Assembly (NCBI GenBank): GCA_959607825.1
Contig: CAUHNW010000024.1
Location: 1-43,844 of the forward strand
Source of the DNA: HGM13006 sp900757695
GTDB lineage: Bacteria; Bacillota; Clostridia; Oscillospirales; Oscillospiraceae
Length of the DNA stretch: 43,844 nt
Direction of reading: 5' to 3'
Shown: positions 15,478-23,568 of the stretch, piece by piece
How the letters are laid out: every line of letters begins with the position of its first letter
How positions within the stretch are numbered: position 1 is the stretch's first letter
Notes under the pieces: model-generated
Databases searched by the model: none
What the model was told of the DNA's origin: nothing
Seen by the model: the letters and a program-made list of their open reading frames with translations, nothing else
Made by a program: the position numbers and the translations under genes

Positions 15478-15834
15478 GTGGTGCCGGAGATCGACTACTC
15501 GAAAATCGGAAAAAGGATACGGAGTGCCCGGCTGGAAAAGGGACTCAGTCAGGCGGAATTGGGCGCTTTGATCGGCTGTTCCAATAACCACATGAGCCAC
15601 GTGGAAGTGGGGCAGACCAAGGTCTCCCTGCCCATGCTCTTAAAGCTGGCCTTTGTACTGGAAAAGGACATCAACTACTTTCTGCTGGACACGCCATACG
15701 CCAGCAAGTCGTGCATGATCAACTCGGAAATTGCCGGAAAGCTGGATCGGTGCAGCGCAGACACCCTGATCACGGTCAGCAAAATCATTGATGTGATGCT
15801 GGAGGCACAGCGGTCGGAGCCCGGCGGCGAATAA
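15478..15834 (+). CDS. XRE-family HTH transcriptional regulator
   Basis: A 118-residue Cro/CI-type regulator. The HTH spans about residues 7-62: IGKRIRSARLEKGLSQAELG, then SNNHMSHVEVGQTKVSLPMLLKLAFVLEKD. The C-terminus (SEIAGKLDRCSADTLITVSKIIDVMLEA) looks like a dimerisation helix pair. The GTG at 15478 is chosen because it lies downstream of the promoter and GGGAG is nine bases before it. It sits between two solute-binding lipoprotein genes and could control one or both. A terminator-bearing duplicate segment follows. Confidence 0.82.
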   Translation: MVPEIDYSKIGKRIRSARLEKGLSQAELGALIGCSNNHMSHVEVGQTKVSLPMLLKLAFVLEKDINYFLLDTPYASKSCMINSEIAGKLDRCSADTLITVSKIIDVMLEAQRSEPGGE

Positions 15835-15863
15835 AGCCCCCTGTGGATAAGATTGCAATTCAT

Positions 15864-15954
15864 GGAAATACAGATCGCCCCCATGCGGCAAAGGCCGCAT
15901 GGGGGCAGTTTTGCGGCAGACGGCGGTTGGGGATGCAGGTCAATGGATGGGCCG
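15864..15954 (+). repeat. 91-bp direct repeat, copy 2
   Basis: Second copy of the terminator-carrying segment at 15110-15200. In addition CCGGCGGCGAATAAAGCCCC, which contains the HTH stop codon, occurs at 15821 and again at 15956, so the end of the HTH gene was also copied. Confidence 0.8.
15877..15912 (+). terminator. Terminator after the HTH gene
   Basis: The same 13-bp stem and AAAG loop as at 15123 (15877-15889 with 15894-15906), followed by AGTTTT. Confidence 0.88.
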
Positions 15955-16037
15955 TCCGGCGGCGAATAAAGCCCCTGCCGGGTGAGGAGAATGCGGAGAG
16001 CATTACACTGGTGGTATAGAGTATGCCAAAAAAGCAT

Positions 16038-16066
16038 TTGTGTCGATTGTGTGAAGAGAGTATGAT
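16038..16066 (+). promoter_or_regulatory. Promoter of the second solute-binding protein gene
   Basis: TTGTGT (16038-16043), 17 bases, TATGAT (16061-16066), about 36 bases before the start at 16103. Confidence 0.5.
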
Positions 16067-16102
16067 GAACTTGGGCACACAAATGACACAAAGGAGGACA
16101 AA

Positions 16103-17839
16103 ATGACAATGAAAAAGAAGATCGGAGCCATGTCCCTGGCACTGTGCATGCTCCTTGGCATGCTTTCCGGCTGCGGAAGCAAGCAGCCCTCTGCGCCAAG
16201 CGCCGCCTCCGCAAAGGAGAGCCTGACCAACTCAGCCCCTGCGGAAGAGACCACGGCGGCACCCGCCGCACCGGAGGCAGAGGCATCCGTCTCGGCGGAG
16301 GAGGCCAGCGTACAGCCGGAGCCCCCGGCTGTTACCGTAAGCTATCCCCTGTGCCAGCCCGGGGAGATCGAGCTGGACGTATACATGGCCATGTCAGGGT
16401 TCCTGCCCATGGTGATCCCCGACGTGGCCACCAATGGACTCAACGGCAACCGGGGCGTCCAGTGCATGGAGGAGGCCACCGGCGTCCATCTGAACTGGAC
16501 ACTCATTGATCAGGACGCCTATGCGGAGAAATTCTCCATCACGCTGGCGGCGGGGGATTACCCCGACTACTTCGGCGTGCCGGATACGCAGGTCTCCGGG
16601 GGAATCGACGCACTGGTGGAGCAGGACATCTGCATCGACCTGATGCCCATGCTGGACGACTGTCTGCCGGATTTCAAAAACGGCATTTTCTCCACCAATG
16701 AGGAATACCGCAAGGGCCTGATCTCCGACAACGGCCGCATGACCACCATCAAATCCTATGAGAATCAGTCCACCATGGGGCTGTACATCCGGCAGGACTG
16801 GCTGGATCAGCTGGGGCTTGCGGTACCGGAGACCTTTGACGAGCTGCACGATGTGCTTGCGGCCTTCAAGAACCAGATCCCCGGCTGCAACTATCCCATG
16901 CTGCTGACCCAGAACTGGGACTACTCCAACAACGGCTTTGTGGGCGGCTTTGACACCTCCGGCTACGGCACCAGCTCGGATCTTTCCTACTTTGTAGAGG
17001 ACGGCAAGGTGCAGGCGGGCATCCTCAGCGACAACTATCGGGACTATATACAGATGCTCCGGGACTGGTTTGCAGAGGGCATTCTGGGCGAGCCGAGCAT
17101 GAATATGCAGAACATGTTCCCCATCAACGAGTACATCCTCAGCAATCAGTGCGGCTTTGCCTTCGGACAGTCCGACACCCTGTCGGAATCCTCCAAGCAG
17201 CAGGCAGGCGGCACCTATGACATGGAGCCCATCAAGGCCATCGTCCGGGAAAAGGGCGACACCTTCAAGCTCTATGCCAACAAGGGGCAGACCGGCAACG
17301 GCGGCTGGGCCATCACTACGGCCTGCGAGTACCCCGAGGAGGCCGCAAAGGTCATCAACTGGATGTGGACGGAGGACGGCTACAAGGCCATGAACTTCGG
17401 CGTCGAGGGGGAGACCTATAACATGGTAGACGGCAAGGTGGAGTACACCGACCTGATTACCAACAATCCCAACGGCTTTAACGCCATGTTCAACACCTGC
17501 AGCGAGATTGCCTTCTTTGACCTGCCCTTTGACTGCGCCATGGAGCGCAAGGCGGCCACCTTCTCCAACGAGGCCGAGGCCAAGGCCCAGGAGGTATGGC
17601 GGGAGAACACCTCCAACGAGTACCAGTATTACGGCAGCCTCAGCGTTCCCGAGAGTGAGGAATACGGCACCATTGCCAGCGACCTTTCCACCAAGGCAGC
17701 GGAGACCGTCAGCAAGTTTATCATCGGCGACCGCCCCATGGAGGAGTGGGATTCCTTCATCGAGGAGCTGAAGGGCATGAACATTGCCCGCTGCATCGAG
17801 CTGAAGCAGGCGGCCTATGACCGCTATCAGGCCAGATAA
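16103..17839 (+). CDS. Extracellular solute-binding lipoprotein (second copy, divergent)
   Basis: A 578-residue lipoprotein with signal peptide and lipobox LSGC (Cys24), an Ala/Pro/Glu-rich linker to about residue 75 and a two-lobed binding domain containing MEEATGVHLNWTLIDQDAYA, ITLAAGDYPDYFG, YIRQDWLDQLGLAVPETFDE and GGWAITTACEYPEEAAKVIN. It shares its layout with the 12949 protein (ligand-domain start, DWL motif, C-terminal ELKQAAYDRY), so the two are paralogues, though diverged in sequence. AGGAGG precedes the ATG. No permease genes are adjacent and a strong terminator follows at once, so it is a single-gene transcript. Ligand unknown. Confidence 0.88.
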   Translation: MTMKKKIGAMSLALCMLLGMLSGCGSKQPSAPSAASAKESLTNSAPAEETTAAPAAPEAEASVSAEEASVQPEPPAVTVSYPLCQPGEIELDVYMAMSGFLPMVIPDVATNGLNGNRGVQCMEEATGVHLNWTLIDQDAYAEKFSITLAAGDYPDYFGVPDTQVSGGIDALVEQDICIDLMPMLDDCLPDFKNGIFSTNEEYRKGLISDNGRMTTIKSYENQSTMGLYIRQDWLDQLGLAVPETFDELHDVLAAFKNQIPGCNYPMLLTQNWDYSNNGFVGGFDTSGYGTSSDLSYFVEDGKVQAGILSDNYRDYIQMLRDWFAEGILGEPSMNMQNMFPINEYILSNQCGFAFGQSDTLSESSKQQAGGTYDMEPIKAIVREKGDTFKLYANKGQTGNGGWAITTACEYPEEAAKVINWMWTEDGYKAMNFGVEGETYNMVDGKVEYTDLITNNPNGFNAMFNTCSEIAFFDLPFDCAMERKAATFSNEAEAKAQEVWRENTSNEYQYYGSLSVPESEEYGTIASDLSTKAAETVSKFIIGDRPMEEWDSFIEELKGMNIARCIELKQAAYDRYQAR

Positions 17840-17865
17840 TCCGCCCCTCTGAATATGTGCCCGAG

Positions 17866-17903
17866 AAAGGGGGCTGCCGCAATGGACTGCGGCAGCCCCC
17901 TTT
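17866..17903. terminator. Terminator after the second solute-binding protein gene
   Basis: A perfect 16-bp stem AAAGGGGGCTGCCGCA (17866-17881) with 17888-17903 and a 6-base loop. Confidence 0.88.
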
Positions 17904-18124
17904 GGACACTGCGCATGCCCGAAGGAAATCCCCTTGGGGGACGTTTTTGTCCGCTTAAGGCGGACAAAAAACACACTTGCGGCCTATAAAGTATTTTGTG
18001 TCGTGTACAGAAGGTGAATTGCCCCGCAGGGGCAAGAGAAGCCACCCTGGGGTGCGCCCCTCCGCAAAATAAATTTGATTTTATTTGCTGCGAAGGCAGC
18101 AAACGCTGCAAGGCTTTTTTGACA
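17904..18124 (+). repeat. 222-bp structured repeat, copy 1
   Basis: Matches the reverse complement of 24210-24431 at about 93% by eye. It contains several small hairpins: TTGTCCGC...GCGGACAA, TTGCCCC...GGGGCAA, GGGGTGCGCCCC and TTTGCTGC...GCAGCAAA. It starts GGACACTGCGC and ends TTTTTTGACA, with a GC-rich terminator just beyond. ORFs predicted through it are not convincing; I see no ribosome binding site or domain. Confidence 0.85.
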
Positions 18125-18127
18125 GAC

Positions 18128-18157
18128 GGAGCGCCGGCAAAGGCCGGCGCTCCTTTT
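18128..18157 (+). terminator. Terminator at the end of repeat copy 1
   Basis: GGAGCGCCGGC (18128-18138), AAAG loop, perfect complement 18143-18153, then TTTT. Confidence 0.85.
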
Positions 18158-18343
18158 CGTCCCTGGAGGAACCCTGCGGCATCATGGGACATGGGGCGGA
18201 TTTTCCGCCCTTCTCATCCCGGTATCCCACAAAGTTATACCCCTATGTCAAGAATGTATAGCGCTCCCGGGGGAAATGTATGGTACAATAGACCTGCGAA
18301 TATGCCGGGGCGGCGGCTTCGGCGGAAGAAAGGAATTGAAGCC

Positions 18344-20068
18344 ATGTTTGTTATTGACCGCAGCCTATGTGCGTGCTGCCACAACTGCGCCAGCGACTGT
18401 CCCATGCAGGCCATTGATTTTGTGGGCACGAAATACCAGATTGATCAGGACAAGTGCGTAAAGTGCGGCCTCTGCGCCAAGCTATGTCATACCGGGGCCT
18501 GCCATGAGGTGCCGGAGAAGGAGCCCGTCATCAGCCAGCACGATCCCATCACCTTGGACTGTGATGTGGTGGTGGTTGGCGCCGGATCGGGGCTTGTGTC
18601 CGCCGTCCGGGCGGCTCAGGCGGGCAAAAAGGTCATCGTGCTGGAAAAGAGCCACAAGCTGGGAGGCAACACCGACTTTGCCCACGGATATATGGTCACC
18701 TATTCCAAATGGCACCAGGAGCTGGGCATTCCCGATGAGCGGGAGGGGGCGGTAAAGGCCTTCTCGGAGCGCAGTGACGGGGAGATCGATGAGGGGCTGC
18801 TGCGCTCGGCGGTCTACGGCACATGCGACTTCTTTGACTGGCTGTGCTCCCTCTGCGACATCACCAAGACCTACACCCTGAAAAAAGCCTCGGACACGGA
18901 CTTCCACGGCCCCATGTTCGGGCAGGGGGTTCTGGAAATGAGCGACCGGCAGTTTGAAAACCTGCTGTGCCGGGATGACGCCATCGGCCCCGGCTGGGGC
19001 GGCACCCATGTGAAGCACACCATGCTGGACGCCATCGAGCAGTACAATCTGCCGGTGAAGATCCTCACCTGCACGGCGGCAGAGCATTTGCAGCTGGACG
19101 AAAACGGGAAGATCTGCGGCGTCATTGCCAAGGATCCCGGCGGGGAGGTACACATCCACTGTCGGGCCCTGATGCTCGCCTGCGGCGGCTTTGGCCGGAA
19201 CGACGAGATGCTGAAGGAATACTGCGACTTCGACTTCTTCGGCGGCGAGACCCCCATCCATCGGTTCTCGGTGCCCGGGGACACCGGCGACGGCGTGAAG
19301 ATGCTCCGGGAGCTGGGGGTGGAGCCGGATCCCCAGAAGATGTTTGTGAGCATGTTCGGCCCCAAGCATCACCCCTTTAACAACTCCATTGCGGACTTTG
19401 CGCTGGAGCCGGAGTTCATTCAGGTGAACCTCAACGGACGGCGCTGGGTGGACGAGACCAAGGGCATTATGAACGGCATGAGCCAGCTGATCTCGGAGCA
19501 GCCCAAGGAGATCTCCTACGCCATCTTCCCCTATGACCAGATCAAGGCCTGCGCGGAGCGGTATGTAAACAATCCCGCCATGGCCAACAAGAAGCAGTTC
19601 TACGCCACTTGGGAGGCGGATCTGGAAGAGGAGAGCAAGCTGGACACTCCCGTGAAGAAGGCGGATACTCTGGAGGAGCTGGCAGTGCGCATGGGGGCCG
19701 ACCCCAAGGCGTTCCTTGCGGAGATCGAGAAGTACAACCGGTTCTGTCAGGACGGCAAGGACGGGGACTTTGGCAAGGATCCCAAGTTCCTGATCCCCAT
19801 TCCCATGGACAAGGGCCCCTACTATGCGGTCTACGGCCAGCGGTTTTCTGAAGCGGCCATGGGCGGCGTCACCGTGAACCCCAAGTGTCAGGTGCTCCGG
19901 AACGACGGCAGCATCATCCCCGGCCTCTATGCCGGCGGCGACTGCACCTCGGCCATGCACCGGAAGGGCAAGCTGGCCCCGGTTTCCGAGCTCACATGGG
20001 CCATGGCGGCCAACTACATCGCAGGCGGCAATATGACGGCCTATCTCGATGGAAAAGAAGAACGATAA
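18344..20068 (+). CDS. Ferredoxin-domain FAD-dependent reductase (fumarate reductase/flavocytochrome c type)
   Basis: A 574-residue redox protein. Residues 1-55 hold two 4Fe-4S motifs: Cys9, 12, 15, 19 and Cys38, 41, 44, 48. An FAD-binding Rossmann motif VVVVGAGSG follows (about 74-82), then a fumarate-reductase-like flavoprotein with EKSHKLGGNTDFA, LACGGFGRND and the C-terminal FAD loop GLYAGGD. There is no signal peptide, so it acts in the cytoplasm. Enzymes of this group reduce enoate-type acceptors; the substrate cannot be told from the sequence. The ATG at 18344 follows AAGGAA; the longer upstream frame runs through a repeat and a terminator. The next gene, 15 bases on, encodes a GltD-like NAD(P)H oxidoreductase, a likely electron donor. 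Confidence 0.87.
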   Translation: MFVIDRSLCACCHNCASDCPMQAIDFVGTKYQIDQDKCVKCGLCAKLCHTGACHEVPEKEPVISQHDPITLDCDVVVVGAGSGLVSAVRAAQAGKKVIVLEKSHKLGGNTDFAHGYMVTYSKWHQELGIPDEREGAVKAFSERSDGEIDEGLLRSAVYGTCDFFDWLCSLCDITKTYTLKKASDTDFHGPMFGQGVLEMSDRQFENLLCRDDAIGPGWGGTHVKHTMLDAIEQYNLPVKILTCTAAEHLQLDENGKICGVIAKDPGGEVHIHCRALMLACGGFGRNDEMLKEYCDFDFFGGETPIHRFSVPGDTGDGVKMLRELGVEPDPQKMFVSMFGPKHHPFNNSIADFALEPEFIQVNLNGRRWVDETKGIMNGMSQLISEQPKEISYAIFPYDQIKACAERYVNNPAMANKKQFYATWEADLEEESKLDTPVKKADTLEELAVRMGADPKAFLAEIEKYNRFCQDGKDGDFGKDPKFLIPIPMDKGPYYAVYGQRFSEAAMGGVTVNPKCQVLRNDGSIIPGLYAGGDCTSAMHRKGKLAPVSELTWAMAANYIAGGNMTAYLDGKEER

Positions 20069-20083
20069 GGAGGGACGAACATC

Positions 20084-21496
20084 ATGTTTATGCCTGATAA
20101 TACAGTATTTGTGCCGGTGGAAAACCCCAACATGACCGCTGAGCGCACCGAAAACCAGAAGATCTCCATGGAGGAGCGGCTCACGTCCTTCCATGAAATT
20201 CAGAAGACCTATACCGAAGAGGAGGCGGCCCGGGAGGCAAGCCGCTGCATGGGATGTCCCAGAAAGTGGTGCTCCGTCCACTGTCCCGCCGGGATGCCGG
20301 TGCCGGACTTCATCAAAAAGATCCGGGAGAAGGACTATGAGGGGGCCTATGAGATCATCTGCTCCGCCTCCACTCTGCCGGAGTTCTGCTCCCGGCTGTG
20401 CCCCCAGGAGAAGCAGTGCCAGAGCGAGTGCACCCGTTCCATCCGCACCGAGGCCGTGGGCATTGGACGGCTGGAGCGCTTCGCCGTGGAGATGCACTAT
20501 GCCTCCGGCAAGGACGAGACCGTTGGCCCCGACACCGGCAAGTCCGTGGCGGTCATCGGCTCCGGCCCCAGCGGCCTCAGCGCCGCCGTGGCCCTGCGGA
20601 AAATGGGCCACGCTGTGACCGTGATCGAGAAAAACGAGTACCCCGGGGGCTTACTCCGCTACGGCATCCCCGGCATGAAGCTGGACAAGGATACCCTTGA
20701 CCGGAAGATCGACGCCATGACCCGCATGGGCGTGACCTTTATGACCGGCGTGGAGCCCTCGGACAGCCTGCTGAAGGGCTATGACGCCGTGGTGCTGGCG
20801 GTGGGCACCGGCAACGCCCGGGGCCTGAAGCTGGAAGGGGCCGAAAAGGCCAAGGGCATCCACAAGGCCGTGGACTATCTCTCCGGCAAGGCCGGGGACA
20901 CCGCCAAGGGCAAGGATGTGGTCATCATCGGCGGCGGCGACACCGGCAACGACTGCGTGGGCACCGCCATCCGGCAGGGGGCCAAGTCCATCACCCAGAT
21001 CGAAATGCTGCCCAAGGTGGCAAAGGAGCAGATCCTCTACAATCCCATGATGGAAAGACCAAAGGAGCAGAAGTTCGATTCCTCTCAGGAGGAGTGCATG
21101 GTGAAGTTCCTGAAGGATCCCCACATCTATCAGGCCACGGTGAAGGCCGTGGACACGGAGGGGGACGGGAAGCTCACCGCCGTGCATCTGGTACACCTCC
21201 AGAAGGGCTATGACGAAAACCGGCGGCTGACCCTGACGGAGATCCCCGGCAGTGAGGAGGTCATCCCCTGCGGGCTTCTGGTCATCGCTGCGGGCTTCAT
21301 GGGCCCCGAGGCCGGAATTGCAGAGCGCTTTGGGGTGGAGACCACCCCCAGAAGCAACATTGCAGACAAGGGCTACCAGACCAGCGTGGAGAAGATCTTC
21401 GCCTGCGGCGACTGCCGCACCGGCCAGAGCCTTGTGGTGAAGGCCATGGTGGACGGCAGAGCGTGCGCCAAGGCTGTGGATGCGTATTTGAAGTAA
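20084..21496 (+). CDS. GltD-like NAD(P)H:ferredoxin-type oxidoreductase
   Basis: A 470-residue FAD/NAD(P)-binding protein like the glutamate synthase small subunit and NfnB family. The N-terminal helical domain carries Cys55, 58, 63, 67 and Cys102, 106, 112, 116, which should hold two 4Fe-4S clusters. FAD binding is at VIGSGPSG (157-164), a second nucleotide-binding motif is VIIGGGDTGNDC, and the C-terminal CGDCRTGQSLVVKAMVDGR closes the FAD site. No large glutamate synthase subunit is present. The short 15-base gap and AAGGAGG site after the flavoprotein gene suggest a two-gene operon in which this subunit moves electrons from NAD(P)H to the ferredoxin domain of its partner. Confidence 0.87.
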   Translation: MFMPDNTVFVPVENPNMTAERTENQKISMEERLTSFHEIQKTYTEEEAAREASRCMGCPRKWCSVHCPAGMPVPDFIKKIREKDYEGAYEIICSASTLPEFCSRLCPQEKQCQSECTRSIRTEAVGIGRLERFAVEMHYASGKDETVGPDTGKSVAVIGSGPSGLSAAVALRKMGHAVTVIEKNEYPGGLLRYGIPGMKLDKDTLDRKIDAMTRMGVTFMTGVEPSDSLLKGYDAVVLAVGTGNARGLKLEGAEKAKGIHKAVDYLSGKAGDTAKGKDVVIIGGGDTGNDCVGTAIRQGAKSITQIEMLPKVAKEQILYNPMMERPKEQKFDSSQEECMVKFLKDPHIYQATVKAVDTEGDGKLTAVHLVHLQKGYDENRRLTLTEIPGSEEVIPCGLLVIAAGFMGPEAGIAERFGVETTPRSNIADKGYQTSVEKIFACGDCRTGQSLVVKAMVDGRACAKAVDAYLK

Positions 21497-21544
21497 ATTG
21501 CAGTCGAGAAGGAGCTGTGCCTTGTATCCGCTGTGCTTCATGAT

Positions 21545-21557
21545 GCGGTGTTGCCCT
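21545..21557. repeat. MITE-like terminal repeat, left of phd-vapC
   Basis: GCGGTGTTGCCCTT is the reverse complement, within one base, of AAGGCAACACCGC at 22268-22280. The two therefore form an inverted repeat around the toxin-antitoxin pair. It also matches the right end of the MITE at 26411-26578. Confidence 0.55.
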
Positions 21558-21624
21558 TGATAAAATAGCGAAAAAGCCGTATAATAAAATTAGCTAAAAG
21601 GCATATAATGAAATTAGCGAAAAG
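21557..21624 (+). promoter_or_regulatory. phd-vapC promoter with three phased operator repeats
   Basis: TTGATA (21557-21562), 17 bases, TATAAT (21580-21585). TAGC(G/T)AAAA starts at 21566, 21591 and 21615, each about 24-25 bp apart, and a second TATAAT lies at 21604-21609. Such iterated sites are typical for autoregulating antitoxin complexes. Confidence 0.7.
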
Positions 21625-21635
21625 GAGGCACCGCT

Positions 21636-21878
21636 ATGATGACTGCAACCGCAACTGCAACCGAATTGCAGAATAATTTTGGAAGATATTTAAGCCTTGT
21701 GATGTCAGGACAGGAGATCATCGTGACGAAGAATGGCCGTGAAGTCGCACGGTTCATTCCAAAGGATGCAGCAGTGTCATATCTGACGGATTCGCTTACC
21801 GGAATTCTGAAAGAGGATTATGACCTGGACGAAGCGAAAGCAGAAAGAATGAAGGCAAAATATGGTTCTGTTGATTGA
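21636..21878 (+). CDS. Phd/YefM-family antitoxin
   Basis: An 80-residue antitoxin. The N-terminal DNA-binding/dimerisation region (TATELQNNFGRYLSLVMSGQEIIVTKNGREVARFIP) is the classic Phd/YefM fold; the acidic C-terminus (KEDYDLDEAKAERMKAKYG) should wrap around the toxin. The ATG follows AAAGGAGG by seven bases. It overlaps the toxin gene by 17 bases. Repeats in the promoter suggest that it represses its own operon, more strongly when bound to VapC. Confidence 0.88.
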   Translation: MMTATATATELQNNFGRYLSLVMSGQEIIVTKNGREVARFIPKDAAVSYLTDSLTGILKEDYDLDEAKAERMKAKYGSVD

Positions 21879-22269
21879 CACCAATATCGTCTTGGATGTG
21901 CTGCTGAATCGGCCAGAGTTTGTAAAAGACTCCGCAATGATCTGGAAACTGTGCGAGACCGAACAGATGAAGGGATATATTTCCACACTGACATACGCAA
22001 ATATGATGTATGTCATGCGGAAGCAGCTGACACCGGAACAGATCGAAGAAGTTTTCAGGAAGCTGAGCCTCATATTTGAATTTGCTGATTTCAGCCCTGC
22101 TGTATTGGAACGAGCAGTGAACATGAAGTGGAAGGACTTCGAGGACGCTGTTCAAAGTGCAACGGCAGAATCTGTCCATGCCGACTACATTATTACGAGA
22201 AATCTCAAGGATTTCACCAAGAGCAGAGTGATGGCGTTTACGCCCTCTGAGCTGCTGGCGAGAATTTAA
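21862..22269 (+). CDS. vapC: VapC-type PIN-domain toxin
   Basis: A 135-residue PIN-domain ribonuclease. Asp6 lies in LLIDTNIVLDVLL, and the acidic C-terminal cluster WKDFEDAVQ and ADYIITRNLKDF completes the metal site. VapC toxins cut tRNA or rRNA; the exact target is unknown. Translation is coupled to the antitoxin. The TAA stop is the first three bases of a short MITE-like repeat. Confidence 0.88.
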   Translation: MVLLIDTNIVLDVLLNRPEFVKDSAMIWKLCETEQMKGYISTLTYANMMYVMRKQLTPEQIEEVFRKLSLIFEFADFSPAVLERAVNMKWKDFEDAVQSATAESVHADYIITRNLKDFTKSRVMAFTPSELLARI

Positions 22270-22309
22270 GGCAACACCGCACAATTGCGAATGATACGGT
22301 GATGCCTTA
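22267..22309. repeat. Short MITE-like inverted repeat abutting vapC
   Basis: TAAGGCAACACCG at the left pairs with CGGTGATGCCTTA at the right across about 17 bases. The ends match those of the 160-bp elements at 26411 and 41306, so this looks like an internally deleted copy. Its first bases form the vapC stop codon. Confidence 0.65.
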
Positions 22310-22380
22310 AGAACGAAATGACGACGAGCCCGGGTATAGAGATATATCCCGGGGAACCGTCAAGCCTGACAATGTAACAA

Positions 22381-22417
22381 GGGGGCTGTCTCATTTTTGA
22401 GACAGCCCCCTCTTTTT
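22381..22417. terminator. Bidirectional terminator between vapC and the DMT gene
   Basis: GGGGGCTGTCTCA (22381-22393), TTTT loop, perfect complement 22398-22410, then TCTTTTT. It ends the plus-strand operon and also lies just after the minus-strand DMT gene. Confidence 0.88.
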
Positions 22418-23333
22418 AAGATCGGTCATCCCGCTGGCTCCCCCGACCCTCCGACAGCACCAGTCCCCCGAGGATCAGCACCGTTCCCAGACAGGCTGCC
22501 GGAGTGACCGGCTCATGGAGCAGCAGGGCGGAGGCCGCCAGCGTCACCACGGGGCTGAGGTAGATATAGGCGCTGGCCTTCACCGGCCCCAGCCGTCCCA
22601 CGGCCCAGTTCCAGCTGACAAAGCACAGGGCCGAGGCACCCAGCCCCAAAAACAGCAGATTCCCGATGTTTTCTGCCGCCAGAAACCGCTCCGGCTCCCA
22701 TGCGGGGTGGGAGACCGCCAGCACCGGCAGCATAAAGAGGATGCCGTAGAAGAACACCCTGCGGGTGGTGAGGATGGTGGGATAGCCGTAGGCGGAAATG
22801 CGCTTGGTGAGGCTCGAATAAATGGCCCAGACCACCGCCGCCAGCAGGGCCAGAAGGTCCCCCGCCGGGCTGACAGCCATGGGGCTGTCCTGCACCGCCA
22901 TGATCCCGATGCCCCCCATGGCCAAAAGGAAGCCCAGCAGGAAGCTGCCCCGGAGCCGCTGGCCCTCCCGGAAGATCAGCCGGGAGATCAGCGCCGTAAA
23001 CAGGGGGGCTGAGGACACGATGATGCTGACATTGGCGGTCATGGTGTATTCCAGCGCAATATTCTCCAGCAGATAGTACAGGCAGACCCCGCAGAGCCCG
23101 GCGGCGGCAAAGGTCAGCTCCCGGCGAAGGCCGGCGCCCCGCAGGGGCCGGGGGTGCATGAGAATCAGCAGGAAAAACCCCAGCAGGAACCGGTCAAACA
23201 GGATCTCCACCGGGGTGAAGGAGCGGAGCAGAACCTTGGTGGAGATGAACGTGGCCCCCCAGACGGTGACGGTCATCAGCGCCGCAAGATGGCCCAGATA
23301 TGGTCGGGACGGGGCGGAGATCGGGTGATCCAT
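22416..23333 (-). CDS. EamA/DMT-family membrane transporter
   Basis: A 305-residue integral membrane protein with ten predicted helices arranged as two EamA repeats. Typical signatures are TVWGATFISTKVLLRSFTPVEILFDRFLLG in the first helices and LLALLAAVVWAIYSSLTKR and SAYIYLSPVVTLAASALLLHEPVTPA in the second half. DMT members export metabolites such as amino acids; the substrate cannot be told. The ATG at 23333 has AAGGAGG just upstream. It is divergent from the fic gene across a 24-bp palindrome that probably serves as operator for one or both. Confidence 0.9.
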   Translation of the reverse strand: MDHPISAPSRPYLGHLAALMTVTVWGATFISTKVLLRSFTPVEILFDRFLLGFFLLILMHPRPLRGAGLRRELTFAAAGLCGVCLYYLLENIALEYTMTANVSIIVSSAPLFTALISRLIFREGQRLRGSFLLGFLLAMGGIGIMAVQDSPMAVSPAGDLLALLAAVVWAIYSSLTKRISAYGYPTILTTRRVFFYGILFMLPVLAVSHPAWEPERFLAAENIGNLLFLGLGASALCFVSWNWAVGRLGPVKASAYIYLSPVVTLAASALLLHEPVTPAACLGTVLILGGLVLSEGRGSQRDDRS

Positions 23334-23440
23334 GGCATAGCCTCCTTGATGTTTGGGCAGCGCTGCACAATGCCAAAGGATGTGGGGCTGCCGCTGCGTT
23401 CTGTGATTTCCATTATTGTAGCATTCTTTTTTTGAAAAAT

Positions 23441-23464
23441 CCATAACATTATATAATGTTATGG
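23441..23464. promoter_or_regulatory. 24-bp perfect palindrome between DMT and fic genes
   Basis: CCATAACATTAT at 23441-23452 and its exact reverse complement at 23453-23464. It includes a TATAAT on each strand, so bound regulator would cover promoters in both directions. The size suits a MarR- or TetR-type dimer; no such regulator gene is in the window. Confidence 0.65.
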
Positions 23465-23568
23465 AGAACGGAAAAAGGGGAGCGGGGCGATCCTCCCTTT
23501 TTTCCCTCGACACCGGAGCGAAACCGTGGTAAGATGAATACACAAAATCAAATCGATGGAGGGGTACC

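Noticed and set aside
17996..18343. N-terminal extension of the flavoprotein through the repeat
   Set aside because: It would translate the 222-bp repeat and a terminator. The ATG at 18344 has a ribosome binding site and begins the ferredoxin domain.
18482..20611. Long minus-strand ORF of 709 codons opposite the flavoprotein operon
   Set aside because: Antisense shadow; low-complexity His/Gly/Val product with no family and no start signals.
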